The notes beneath the pieces were generated by a model. The model saw only the letters and a list, made by a program, of their open reading frames with translations, had not been told where the DNA came from and did no database searches. This document shows positions 51,733 through 60,238 of a stretch of DNA of 64,000 nucleotides, piece by piece. The DNA lies in NCBI RefSeq assembly GCF_030317105.1, contig NZ_JASZYG010000011.1, forward strand, positions 1 through 64,000. The letters are read 5' to 3'. The translations under genes were made by a program, and so were the position numbers. The DNA comes from Variovorax brevis. GTDB taxonomy: Bacteria > Pseudomonadota > Gammaproteobacteria > Burkholderiales > Burkholderiaceae_C. Position 1 is the first letter of the stretch; every line of letters begins with the position of its first letter.

Positions 51733-52701
51733 ATGAAAATCGCCACGTTCGCCCCCGCAGCAATGACTGCGCTTGCGCTGTTTTCCGGCGCGACGCATGC
51801 CAACACTTATCCTTCCAAGCCCATCACGATCGTTGTGCCGAGCGCTGCGGCTGGTTCGACCGACATCATGGCGCGCATGGTCGGCGAACAACTGCAGAAA
51901 TCCCTTGGTCAGGCCGTCATCGTTGACAACAAGCCAGGCGCCAGCGGCAACATCGGTACGGAGGCGGTTGCACGCGCAGCACCGGACGGCTACACGCTGC
52001 TGATGCAGTACTCGGGCTACCACGTCGGCAATCCTGCCCTATTTCCGCAGATCAGATGGAAGACCAGCGACTTTGTGCCGATCGCGCTCGTGATGCGTGC
52101 TCCTCACGTTGTTGCTGTGAGCGGAACATTGCCTGCCGCGAACCTGAAGGACTTCATCGCGAATGGGCAGAAGAACGGCAAGGGCATCTTCTACGCGTCC
52201 TCGGGCAATGGCTCGATCCAGCATATCGCGGGAGAGATGTTCGCCAAGCAGGCGAAGGTCCCTGCGACCCATGTCCCTTACAAGGGGGCCGGTCCCGTTG
52301 TGACAGACCTGATCAGCGGGCAGGTGGATATGTTCATCACGACGCCTCCGTCTGTGATTGGCCAGGTGCAGGCGGGGAAGATCAAGGCGCTGGCTTATGC
52401 GGGGCCCAAGCGCCATCCCTCGATGCCGAACGTACCTACGACGGCGGAAGCAGGCCTTCCCGGATATGAAGTCGAGTCCTGGTTTGCGTTGTTTGCACCG
52501 GCGAAGACTCCGCCGGACGTGATTGCGAAGCTTTCGGCGCAAGTCAAGACGATTGTCGAAAGCGACGCGTACAAAAAGAAGGTCGAGGACCAAGGCGCGT
52601 TTGCCGCGTATATGGACTCAGCGGCGCTTGGGAAGTTTGTCGACCAGGAAACCGCAGTATGGGCCAAGGTCATCAAGGACGGAAACATCAAGGCTGACTG
52701 A
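51733..52701 (+). CDS. Bug-family (TctC) periplasmic receptor, operon C
   Basis: The 322-residue receptor has the signal MKIATFAPAAMTALALFSGA ending THA before NTYPSKPITIVVPSAAAGS. It has DNKPGASGNIGTEAVARAAP and VPYKGAGPVVTDLISGQVDM. ACGGAGACAC precedes the start. It follows the dehydrogenase by 26 bases and is followed by the esterase after two bases. Confidence 0.87.
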   Translation: MKIATFAPAAMTALALFSGATHANTYPSKPITIVVPSAAAGSTDIMARMVGEQLQKSLGQAVIVDNKPGASGNIGTEAVARAAPDGYTLLMQYSGYHVGNPALFPQIRWKTSDFVPIALVMRAPHVVAVSGTLPAANLKDFIANGQKNGKGIFYASSGNGSIQHIAGEMFAKQAKVPATHVPYKGAGPVVTDLISGQVDMFITTPPSVIGQVQAGKIKALAYAGPKRHPSMPNVPTTAEAGLPGYEVESWFALFAPAKTPPDVIAKLSAQVKTIVESDAYKKKVEDQGAFAAYMDSAALGKFVDQETAVWAKVIKDGNIKAD

Positions 52702-52703
52702 AC

Positions 52704-54274
52704 ATGACCAGATTCCAAGGATACTCGAAGATGCAATCCATCTGCCTGCTTGGTGCCGCTGTCTTGCTGACAGCTTGTGCCGGAATGCCGGGCAGTCAGG
52801 GCAGCATGGACACTGTCAAGACGGAAAGCGGTCTCGTCAGAGGAAAGGGCAGCGAGGTACACGCGTACCTCGGCATCCCGTACGCGGCCGCGCCGATTGG
52901 AGAGAACCGCTGGCGCGCTCCCCTGCCTGCACTCAAGTGGAACGGCATCAGAGATGGAAGCGCGTTTGGCCCCGACTGCATGCAGCCTGCGGAGTATCCA
53001 GAGCTGCGTGGCGCCGGGATGAGCGAGGATTGCCTGAGCGTAAACGTTTGGTCGCCTGCCAATCAGCCCGGCGAGAAGCTGCCCGTCATGGTATGGATCT
53101 ATGGCGGTGGGTTCACTTACGGCTCCGGGTCCCATCCTTCTTACGATGGTGAAGCGCTTGCGAAGCGAGGCGTCGTCGTGGCCACGTTGAACTATCGACT
53201 CGGGCTGCTCGGATTCATGGCCCATCCTGAACTCAGCGCGGAAAATGCGACGCGCAGCTCAGGCAACTATGGTCTCCAGGATCAAATCGCCGCCTTGAAG
53301 TGGGTTCAGCGCAATGTCGGTGCGTTCGGCGGCGATGCGGCCAAGGTGACGGTCTTTGGTCAGTCGGCGGGTGCGCATTCCATCAGTACCCTGATTTCCT
53401 CACCGATGGCCGATGTTCTCTTTCAACAGGCCATCATGCAAAGTGTCGGCGTGATGCGTCCCGTTGCACCATTGAAGGAGGCTGAAAACTTTGGCGCTTC
53501 GATTGGCGCGAGCATCAAGGACCTGCGGGCGGTTCCGGCGTCCGAGCTGGTTGAGCGACTGAAGAAGGCGTCAGCACGCGGTCAAAAAATAATGACTTGG
53601 CCGCCACTCAGTATCGTCGCAGACGGCCTGGTGGTTCGGCAGCCGGACTTCAAGGCCTACGGTCAGGGGCAGTTCCAGAGAGTGCGCGTGGTGGTGGGGA
53701 ACGTTGCCAATGAGGGGGCGGGGCTGCACGCAGCATTCCCGTCAAGACAGTGCCTGAGTTCACCAGCTACCTCAATGAGAACTTTCCCGGCTTCGAAAAG
53801 AGGGCCCGTCAGGCCTATGCCGTGACGCAGGAATCACATGTCTCGCAAGCGCTGGCCGACCTCTACAGCGATACACAGTTCCTGTACGGATCACGCGAGA
53901 TGCTTAACGCAGACAAGCAGTATGGAGTGCCAGCGTACCGCTATGTCTTCTCTCGCCATCGCAACAACACCGCAGCTGCGCCGATTCACGGTGATGAGCT
54001 TCAGTTCGCCTTTGACAACCTGCGCGCGCCTCACCGGGGACGGCAACGCCCCTTCGATGCCACCGATGAAAAGGTTGCGAGCGAAATGGCTGATGCCTGG
54101 GTCCGGTTTGCCAAGACCGGGAGCCCTGCTGGTGGGCAACTCACCAGCTGGCGTCCATATGACACCACGTCTCAGGCATATATGGATTTTGGCGACTCGG
54201 CCGATGCATCCAGCGGGCTCGATTCGCCTCGCCTTGATCTCATCAGGGACTACTACGCCGCCCAGCGGCGCTGA
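52704..54274 (+). pseudogene. Type B carboxylesterase lipoprotein, frameshifted
   Basis: The N-terminus has a lipoprotein signal (MQSICLLGAAVLLTACAG from ATG 52731; ATG 52704 is also possible). The type-B esterase fold follows: YLGIPYAAAPIGENRW, EDCLSVNVW, the oxyanion segment WIYGGGF, and the nucleophile in FGQSAGAHS. In the G-run 53714-53718 the frame shifts. The second frame carries the rest, including HGDELQFAF with the catalytic His, to 54274. One added G would restore about 520 residues. As given, Ser and His are separated and the enzyme is dead. It may hydrolyse an ester that yields the operon C acid in the periplasm. Confidence 0.8.
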
Positions 54275-54523
54275 CATCTAACGATTCCAAGCGCGCGACA
54301 CCCCCACGGCGGGGCCCCTAGCGGGCCATCAGTGATGCCAGGGAGGTGGGCGGTCGCATGCGCTAAATCGGCGAAGGGGACCCACATTCACGACGGCAGT
54401 GCCCTGTCCAAGTGAACAGCGAACCCCCCAGATAGCACTACGAAGCTGATCGCGCGCCTGGAGCCTAAGCATCGCCGTCGCATTCATAGGATTTCGAGCA
54501 ACACAACTACTAGGAGACTCGAC

Positions 54524-55849
54524 ATGAACGAAACTTCGCTGACATTGCCGGACGAACCGGTCCGGCAGTTCCCTCCGCATCAACGTTGGTACAGGCATCT
54601 CTATGTCCAGGTGCTGATTGCCGTGCTGATCGGCATCGTCCTCGGGCATTTCTATCCGCGGCTCGGGGAAGCGATGAAGCCGTTGGGTGACAACTTCCTG
54701 AAGCTGGTCAAGCTGGTCATCGCACCATTGATCTTCTGTACGGTCGTTCACGGCATCGCAAGCATGCGTGACATCAAGGCCGTCGGCCGCGTAGGCGTGA
54801 AGGCGCTGATCTATTTCGAGGTCATGACGACCATCGCATTGGCCGTCGGCCTGATCGCGGTCAATCTGCTCAAGCCCGGTGTCGGGATGCATGTCGATCC
54901 GCACACCATTGATGTCTCGGCGATCTCGGCTTACACCAAGGCGGCACACGACCAGTCGGTGGTTGGCTACTTGGCGCACATCATCCCGTCGACCATGGCC
55001 GGTGCTTTCGTCGAAGGCGACATCCTTCAGGTGCTGCTGATCTCGGTCATTTTCGCCTTCGCATTGCAGTCGCTGGGAGACTGGGGAAAGCCCGTCTTGG
55101 ACGTGATCAACGTTGGCTCGCACGTGCTCTTCAACATGGTGCGGATCGTCATGTATGCGTCGCCGATCGGTGCCTTTGGTGCCATTGCCTTCACGATCGG
55201 CAAATACGGTGTGAGCTCCCTGGCGTCGTACGGCCAGTTGCTCGGCACCTACTATTTGACCGCGTTCCTCTTCGTCATCGTGGTCCTTGGCCTGGTGTGC
55301 AGGATGACGGGGTTCAGCCTGTTTTCGTTCCTCCGATACATCCGCGAAGAGCTGCTGATCGTGCTCGGCACTTCATCGTCTGAGTCCGCCTTGCCTCGGC
55401 TGATGGCCAAGCTGGAGCGGCTGGGTTGCAACAAATCAGTTGTCGGTCTGGTCGTGCCGGCAGGGTACTCGTTCAATCTTGATGGCAGCTGTATCAACAT
55501 GACCGTCCTGGCGATCTTCATCGCTCAGGCCACCGATACCCCACTTTCCCTCGTCCAGCAGTTGACCTTGATGGCCATCCTTTTGCTGACCTCCAAGGGA
55601 GCGGCGAGCGTTAGCGGAGGAGCATTCATCGTTCTTGCCGCCACCCTCGGTTCGATCCCGGGCTTTCCCGTGGAGGGGCTCGTACTGGTGCTCGGCGTCT
55701 ATCGCTTCATCTCCGAAGGCGGGGCGCTCGTCAACGTGATCGGCAATGGCATCGCCACCCTCGTCGTCGCCAAGTGGGAAAAAGCACTTGATCTCACCAC
55801 CTTCAAACGCGAACTGGCCGCGGGGCCGGCAGCCGAAGAAGTCTCCTGA
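54524..55849 (+). CDS. dctA: C4-dicarboxylate:cation symporter DctA
   Basis: The 441-residue protein is a DAACS-family transporter. It has YVQVLIAVLIGIVLGHFYP, FLKLVKLVIAPLIFCTVVHG, the serine-rich reentrant loop LGTSSSESALPRLMAKLERL and PAGYSFNLDGSCINMTVLAI, which bind substrate and cation. DctA imports succinate, fumarate, malate and some sugar acids. AGGAGA precedes the ATG. It heads operon D, so its substrate here may be a hydroxylated dicarboxylate or aldonate used by the following enzymes. Confidence 0.92.
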   Translation: MNETSLTLPDEPVRQFPPHQRWYRHLYVQVLIAVLIGIVLGHFYPRLGEAMKPLGDNFLKLVKLVIAPLIFCTVVHGIASMRDIKAVGRVGVKALIYFEVMTTIALAVGLIAVNLLKPGVGMHVDPHTIDVSAISAYTKAAHDQSVVGYLAHIIPSTMAGAFVEGDILQVLLISVIFAFALQSLGDWGKPVLDVINVGSHVLFNMVRIVMYASPIGAFGAIAFTIGKYGVSSLASYGQLLGTYYLTAFLFVIVVLGLVCRMTGFSLFSFLRYIREELLIVLGTSSSESALPRLMAKLERLGCNKSVVGLVVPAGYSFNLDGSCINMTVLAIFIAQATDTPLSLVQQLTLMAILLLTSKGAASVSGGAFIVLAATLGSIPGFPVEGLVLVLGVYRFISEGGALVNVIGNGIATLVVAKWEKALDLTTFKRELAAGPAAEEVS

Positions 55850-55907
55850 ATTTGCGGACAACGTGACGGCTGTCCCACTACCAACCCACTGACTCGAACG
55901 GAATCCT

Positions 55908-57260
55908 ATGAACCTCTTTTCAAAACTCAACGAGCGCGCTGCCCAAGGCAAGCCTATTCGCATTGGTCTCATCGGCGCGGGCAAGTTTGGCTCCATGTAT
56001 CTGGCGCAGTTGCCGCGCACACCTGGCATCCACCTCGTTGGCATTGCGGATCTTTCAGTACCCACCGCCCGCGCGAATCTGGAGCGGGTGGGCTGGCCCG
56101 TGGAGCGCTTCAGTGCCTCGTCGCTGGGCGACGCCCTCAAGAGCGGCACCACGCATGTCAGCGACGACTGGCAAGCGCTGGTGAATCATCCGGAGATAGA
56201 GATCATTGCCGAGTGCACCGGCAATCCTATCGCTGCCGTAGAGCATTGCCTGGCTGCATTCGAGCAGGGCAAGCATGTCGTCAACGTGACTGTAGAGGCC
56301 GATGCCTTTTGCGGCCCGCTGCTTGCGCGCAAGGCCCAGCAGGCCGGCGTCATCTATTCCATGGCCTACGGCGATCAGCCGGCACTGGCTTGTGACCTGG
56401 TGGACTGGGCGCGTACTTGTGGTTTCCCGGTCGTGGCGGCCGGTCGAGGCCACAAGTGGCTGCCCAAGTTCCGGGAGTCCACGCCGGACACAGTGTGGGA
56501 TCACTGGGGCGTGACGGCGGAGCAAGCCAAGCTCGGCGGCATGAACCCGAAGATGTTCAACGCCTTTCTCGATGGTTCCAAGCCGGCAATCGAAAGCACT
56601 GCCATTGCCAACGCGACAGGGCTGGAAGCCCCTGACGATGGCCTGACGTTTCCGCCAGGTTCCGTCGAAGACATCCCGAGCCTCATGCGTCTGAAAAGCG
56701 AAGGCGGACATCTCGCGAAGAAGGGCGTGGTCGAGGTTATTTCATCGCTCAAGCCGGACGGAACGTCCGTGGGTTATGACATCCGCAAGGGCGTATGGGT
56801 GTGCATCGAGGCGCCCACCGACTACATCAAGCGATGCTTCAGGGAATACCAGGTGGTCACGGATCCGGAAGGCCGCAATATGGTGGCTTACAAGAAGTGG
56901 CACCTGATTGGGCTGGAGCTGAACATATCCGTGGCCAGCATCGGCCTGCGCAAAGAGGCCACAGGCGTGGCAACATGCTTCAACGCTGACGTGATTGCCA
57001 CCGCCAAACGCGATCTCAAACCCGGCGAAATGCTCGACGGGGAAGGCGGCTACACGGTGTTTGGCAAGTTGTTCCCCGCGAAGAAGTCACTGGCGCTGGG
57101 AAGCCTCCCCTTGGGCTTGGCACACAAACTCAAACTCGTTCGACCGGTGGCCAAGGATCAGTCGCTGACCTGGGATGACGTTGTCGTCGACGAGTCCCTT
57201 TCGGCCTACCGGGTTCGCAAGGAGATGGAAGCCGTCTTCGCAGGAGGGATCAAGCAATGA
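55908..57260 (+). CDS. NAD(P)-dependent oxidoreductase with SAF domain
   Basis: The 450-residue protein has a homoserine-dehydrogenase-like NAD-binding N-terminus (IRIGLIGAGKFGSMYLAQL, IIAECTGNPIAAVEHCLAA). A long catalytic middle follows (YSMAYGDQPALACDLVDWAR), then a C-terminal SAF domain (TAKRDLKPGEMLDGEGGYTV). Proteins of this build occur in erythritol, apiose and related sugar-acid routes. It overlaps the next gene by four bases. The exact reaction is unknown. Confidence 0.75.
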   Translation: MNLFSKLNERAAQGKPIRIGLIGAGKFGSMYLAQLPRTPGIHLVGIADLSVPTARANLERVGWPVERFSASSLGDALKSGTTHVSDDWQALVNHPEIEIIAECTGNPIAAVEHCLAAFEQGKHVVNVTVEADAFCGPLLARKAQQAGVIYSMAYGDQPALACDLVDWARTCGFPVVAAGRGHKWLPKFRESTPDTVWDHWGVTAEQAKLGGMNPKMFNAFLDGSKPAIESTAIANATGLEAPDDGLTFPPGSVEDIPSLMRLKSEGGHLAKKGVVEVISSLKPDGTSVGYDIRKGVWVCIEAPTDYIKRCFREYQVVTDPEGRNMVAYKKWHLIGLELNISVASIGLRKEATGVATCFNADVIATAKRDLKPGEMLDGEGGYTVFGKLFPAKKSLALGSLPLGLAHKLKLVRPVAKDQSLTWDDVVVDESLSAYRVRKEMEAVFAGGIKQ

Positions 57261-58174
57261 AACTCGGATTTGCCGGCTTGGGCCAGATGGGCAAGCCGAT
57301 CGCACTAAATCTTCTGAAGAGCGGCGCTCAACTCGTCGTAAGCGACCGCTCAGACCAATCGTTCGCGTTGTTCAGCGAGCGGGGTGCCACCGGCACCACC
57401 GACATCGCCGACTTGGCCGACGCGGACATCACCTTCTTGTGCTTGCCCAATGGCAAAGTCGTGCAAGACGTCGTGCTGGGCGAAGGCGGTCTGTTGGGCC
57501 GGTTGAGTCCGGGGCAGACCGTTGTTGATCTCAGCACGATTGCGCACTCGACGACGACCGTCCTGGCGAAAGCCCTGGCGGCCAAGGACATTGCGTTCCT
57601 TGACGCACCTATCTCGGGCATGGAAGCGCGGGCAGTGGACGGGACGCTGACCGTCATGTGCGGCGGCGCACGCGAAGTCTTCGATCGCGTGAAGCCGTTT
57701 CTCGATCACATCGGCAACAAGATTCTCTACATGGGCCCGGCAGGCAGCGGCCAGCTGACCAAGCTGATCAACCAGCTCCTGTTTGACATCAACGCGGCGG
57801 CACTCGGCGAGATCCTGCCGATGGCGGTCAAGCTGGGTCTGGACCCGGATCTTGTCGGTGAAGTCATCAACAGCGGCACAGGCCGTAGCTATGCCTCCGA
57901 GTTCTTCGTGCCAAGGATCCTGCGGCGACACTTCTCCGATGGTTATCCAATGGCGCATGCCTACAAGGACCTTGTCAGCGGGGCAGAATTGGGTGCCAAC
58001 TACTGCGTGCCGATGCCTGTGCTGGCCGCGGCGACAGCCACCTACCAGACCGCGCTGCTCAAGGGGCATGGCGAGAAAGACAAAGGTGCAATGGTGCAGG
58101 TATTCGAAGAGCTTCTCGGCGTGCAAGTTAGCAGCCGGTGTGAACAATCCCAACATTCTGGAGCACGCGCATGA
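57257..58174 (+). CDS. Beta-hydroxyacid dehydrogenase (HIBADH family)
   Basis: The 305-residue protein begins MKLGFAGLGQMGKPIALNLL, a NAD(P)-binding Rossmann motif. It has DAPISGMEARAVDGTLTVMC (the substrate-binding signature of 3-hydroxyisobutyrate, tartronate semialdehyde and related dehydrogenases) and the catalytic Lys in GSGQLTKLINQLLFDINAAA. It overlaps the genes on both sides by four bases (ATGA). It probably oxidises or reduces a 3-hydroxy acid made in operon D. Confidence 0.85.
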   Translation: MKLGFAGLGQMGKPIALNLLKSGAQLVVSDRSDQSFALFSERGATGTTDIADLADADITFLCLPNGKVVQDVVLGEGGLLGRLSPGQTVVDLSTIAHSTTTVLAKALAAKDIAFLDAPISGMEARAVDGTLTVMCGGAREVFDRVKPFLDHIGNKILYMGPAGSGQLTKLINQLLFDINAAALGEILPMAVKLGLDPDLVGEVINSGTGRSYASEFFVPRILRRHFSDGYPMAHAYKDLVSGAELGANYCVPMPVLAAATATYQTALLKGHGEKDKGAMVQVFEELLGVQVSSRCEQSQHSGARA

Positions 58175-59874
58175 GCGAAAAGACGCACGGCCTCTCCAAC
58201 GGCCTGACCAACTATGGAGACCTCGACTTCGCGCGCTATCTGCGAATGTCGTTTGCACGTTCGATGGGCATCTCGACCGAGATGCTGAAAAAGCCCATCG
58301 TCGGCATCGCGATGACACCGTCGGACTTCAACAACTGCCACCGGTACATGCCAGAGCTGGTCGAGGCTGTGTCGCGCGGCGTGCTGGCAGCCGGTGCGCT
58401 GCCGCGCGCTTTTCCAACCGTGTCGCTTGGCGAAGTGTTCCTGAATCCCACCAGCATGGTCTATCGAAACTTGATGTCGATGGATACCGAGGAGATGATC
58501 AGCGCCCAGCCCATGGACGCCGTCGTGCTTATCGGGGGTTGCGACAAGACAGTGCCAGCGCAGCTGATGGGCGCCGCTTCGGCCAATCTTCCAGCCATCC
58601 AGTTGGTCACCGGACCGATGATGACCGGGCGCCACAAGGGCCAACGCCTGGGCGCGTGCACGGACTGCCGGGGCTTCTGGCAGAAATTTCGAGCAGGCAC
58701 CGTCGACAGCACCGAGATCCAGCAGGTCGAAGGGCGCCTGTCCGTCACGGCAGGCACATGCGCGGTGATGGGAACGGCAAGCACCATGGCGTGCATCGCA
58801 GAGACGCTGGGTATGTCGCTACCGGGCACTGCAGCCATTCCGGCAGTGCACGCCGACCGGCTCGTTGCCGCGGAGATGACCGGCAAGGCTGCTGTCGAGT
58901 TGATCACCAGCCGCATTCGCCCCGACCAGGTCATCACGGAGAAGTCGGTTGAAAACGCCTTTCGCGTTCTGATGGCGGTGGGTGGATCCACCAACGCAAT
59001 CGTCCATCTCACGGCGATCGCTGGTCGACGCGGCATCCGGATCTCGAACGAGCGCTTGAACGAGATCTCGGACGAAACACCGGTTCTTGTCGATCTGAAG
59101 CCGGTGGGTGAAGGCTACATGGAGGACTTCCACACGGCCGGTGGGGTGGGTGCTCTTCTGCGTGAACTCAAGCCCCTTCTTCACCTTGATACCGTTGACG
59201 TCACGGGACGAACGCTCGCGCAACGGCTTGAAGAGCCGCTTGACTGGGTCGATCGCAAGGTTATCCGACCGTTCTCGGATCCAGTGTCTAAAGTGGGGGG
59301 GCTGATTTCGCTGAAGGGAACGCTCGCACCCGACGGCGCGATCTTCAAGCGCGCTGCAGCGACGCCGGCGTTGTTCGAAACGCAGGGCAGGGCGGTGGTT
59401 TTTACCGGCTTGGAGGATCTGTCGCAGCGCATCGACGATCCGAATCTCGATGTGAAGGCTGACGACATCCTCGTGCTGCAGAACATTGGTCCTCAGGCTG
59501 CTGGCATGCCCGAAGCCGGCTATCTGCCGATTCCGAAAAAGCTTGCACAGGCGGGCGTCAAGGACATGGTTCGAATCTCGGATGGGCGCATGTCCGGAAC
59601 GGCGTTTGGCACCATCGTTCTACACGTCTCACCGGAGTCGGCCGTCGGCGGCCCGCTGGCCGCAGTGCGCAACGGTGACCAGATTCGCCTGTCTGTGTCG
59701 GAGAAGCGCATCGATTTGCTCGTCGAAACTGCAGAGATCGCCCGTCGTCTCGAAAGCTTTGCAACGCCGCCGGTTCCAAAGCGGGGCTACAAGGCCCTTT
59801 ATCGCAAGACGGTTCTACAGGCCGAAGGCGGGTGTGACTTCGATTTCTTGATCAAGGAGTCAGGCGGAAATTGA
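58171..59874 (+). CDS. IlvD/Edd-family dehydratase (sugar-acid type)
   Basis: The 567-residue dehydratase carries the three iron-sulfur cysteines of the family: Cys56 (SDFNNCH), Cys124 (IGGCDKT) and Cys197 (AGTCAVMGTAS). VGGSTNAIVHLTAIA and RISDGRMSGTAFGTIVLHVS are also conserved. Family members dehydrate dihydroxy acids: IlvD makes branched-chain keto acids, Edd acts on 6-phosphogluconate, and others act on pentonates. Being coupled to a beta-hydroxyacid dehydrogenase and DctA, and away from any ilv gene, it more likely dehydrates an aldonate or similar acid than serves valine synthesis. Confidence 0.83.
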   Translation: MSEKTHGLSNGLTNYGDLDFARYLRMSFARSMGISTEMLKKPIVGIAMTPSDFNNCHRYMPELVEAVSRGVLAAGALPRAFPTVSLGEVFLNPTSMVYRNLMSMDTEEMISAQPMDAVVLIGGCDKTVPAQLMGAASANLPAIQLVTGPMMTGRHKGQRLGACTDCRGFWQKFRAGTVDSTEIQQVEGRLSVTAGTCAVMGTASTMACIAETLGMSLPGTAAIPAVHADRLVAAEMTGKAAVELITSRIRPDQVITEKSVENAFRVLMAVGGSTNAIVHLTAIAGRRGIRISNERLNEISDETPVLVDLKPVGEGYMEDFHTAGGVGALLRELKPLLHLDTVDVTGRTLAQRLEEPLDWVDRKVIRPFSDPVSKVGGLISLKGTLAPDGAIFKRAAATPALFETQGRAVVFTGLEDLSQRIDDPNLDVKADDILVLQNIGPQAAGMPEAGYLPIPKKLAQAGVKDMVRISDGRMSGTAFGTIVLHVSPESAVGGPLAAVRNGDQIRLSVSEKRIDLLVETAEIARRLESFATPPVPKRGYKALYRKTVLQAEGGCDFDFLIKESGGN

Positions 59875-60089
59875 GTCTTGAGGTTGTGAATGCGCCGTGG
59901 TTGAGCATGCACCACGCTAGCACTCGTAGAGTTCTGTGTCTGCGATCGAGACGTACCCCGCATGTCTCTATTGAGCATCCCAAGCCCGCACGCGGGCCAG
60001 GCGTTCCCGAAGAAACAGGGATGCGCTACAAGGTGAACGGCAGCGCCGGGATGACCGAAAAGTCAATGGTGCGAACTCTCGGCGTTATC

Positions 60090-60238
60090 GGCGCCGGGCG
60101 GTGAGCCCGCTATTGAGCATGGTCCGGGAATCGCCGGCGACATTGGTGAGCGCAGCGATGCGCATCCCGCTTGAGAGATCGAGTCGAATTCGACGTTTCC
60201 CATGGCGCTGCCGTTCATCAACGATGTTGGAGCAAGCC
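60090..60238 (+). ncRNA. Candidate IS110 bridge-RNA region
   Basis: About 150 non-coding bases lie between the left end of the IS110 element and the transposase ATG. They contain several short inverted repeats, such as GCGTTATCGGCGCC and GGGCGGTGAGCCC. In IS110-group elements this position encodes a structured bridge RNA that pairs with target and donor DNA. The gap on the other side of the gene is only about 50 bases, which favours this side. No RNA folding or alignment could be run. Confidence 0.4.

Noticed and set aside
58171..59874. IlvD of branched-chain amino acid synthesis
   Set aside because: No ilv or leu genes nearby; it is coupled by overlaps to a beta-hydroxyacid dehydrogenase and a SAF oxidoreductase.
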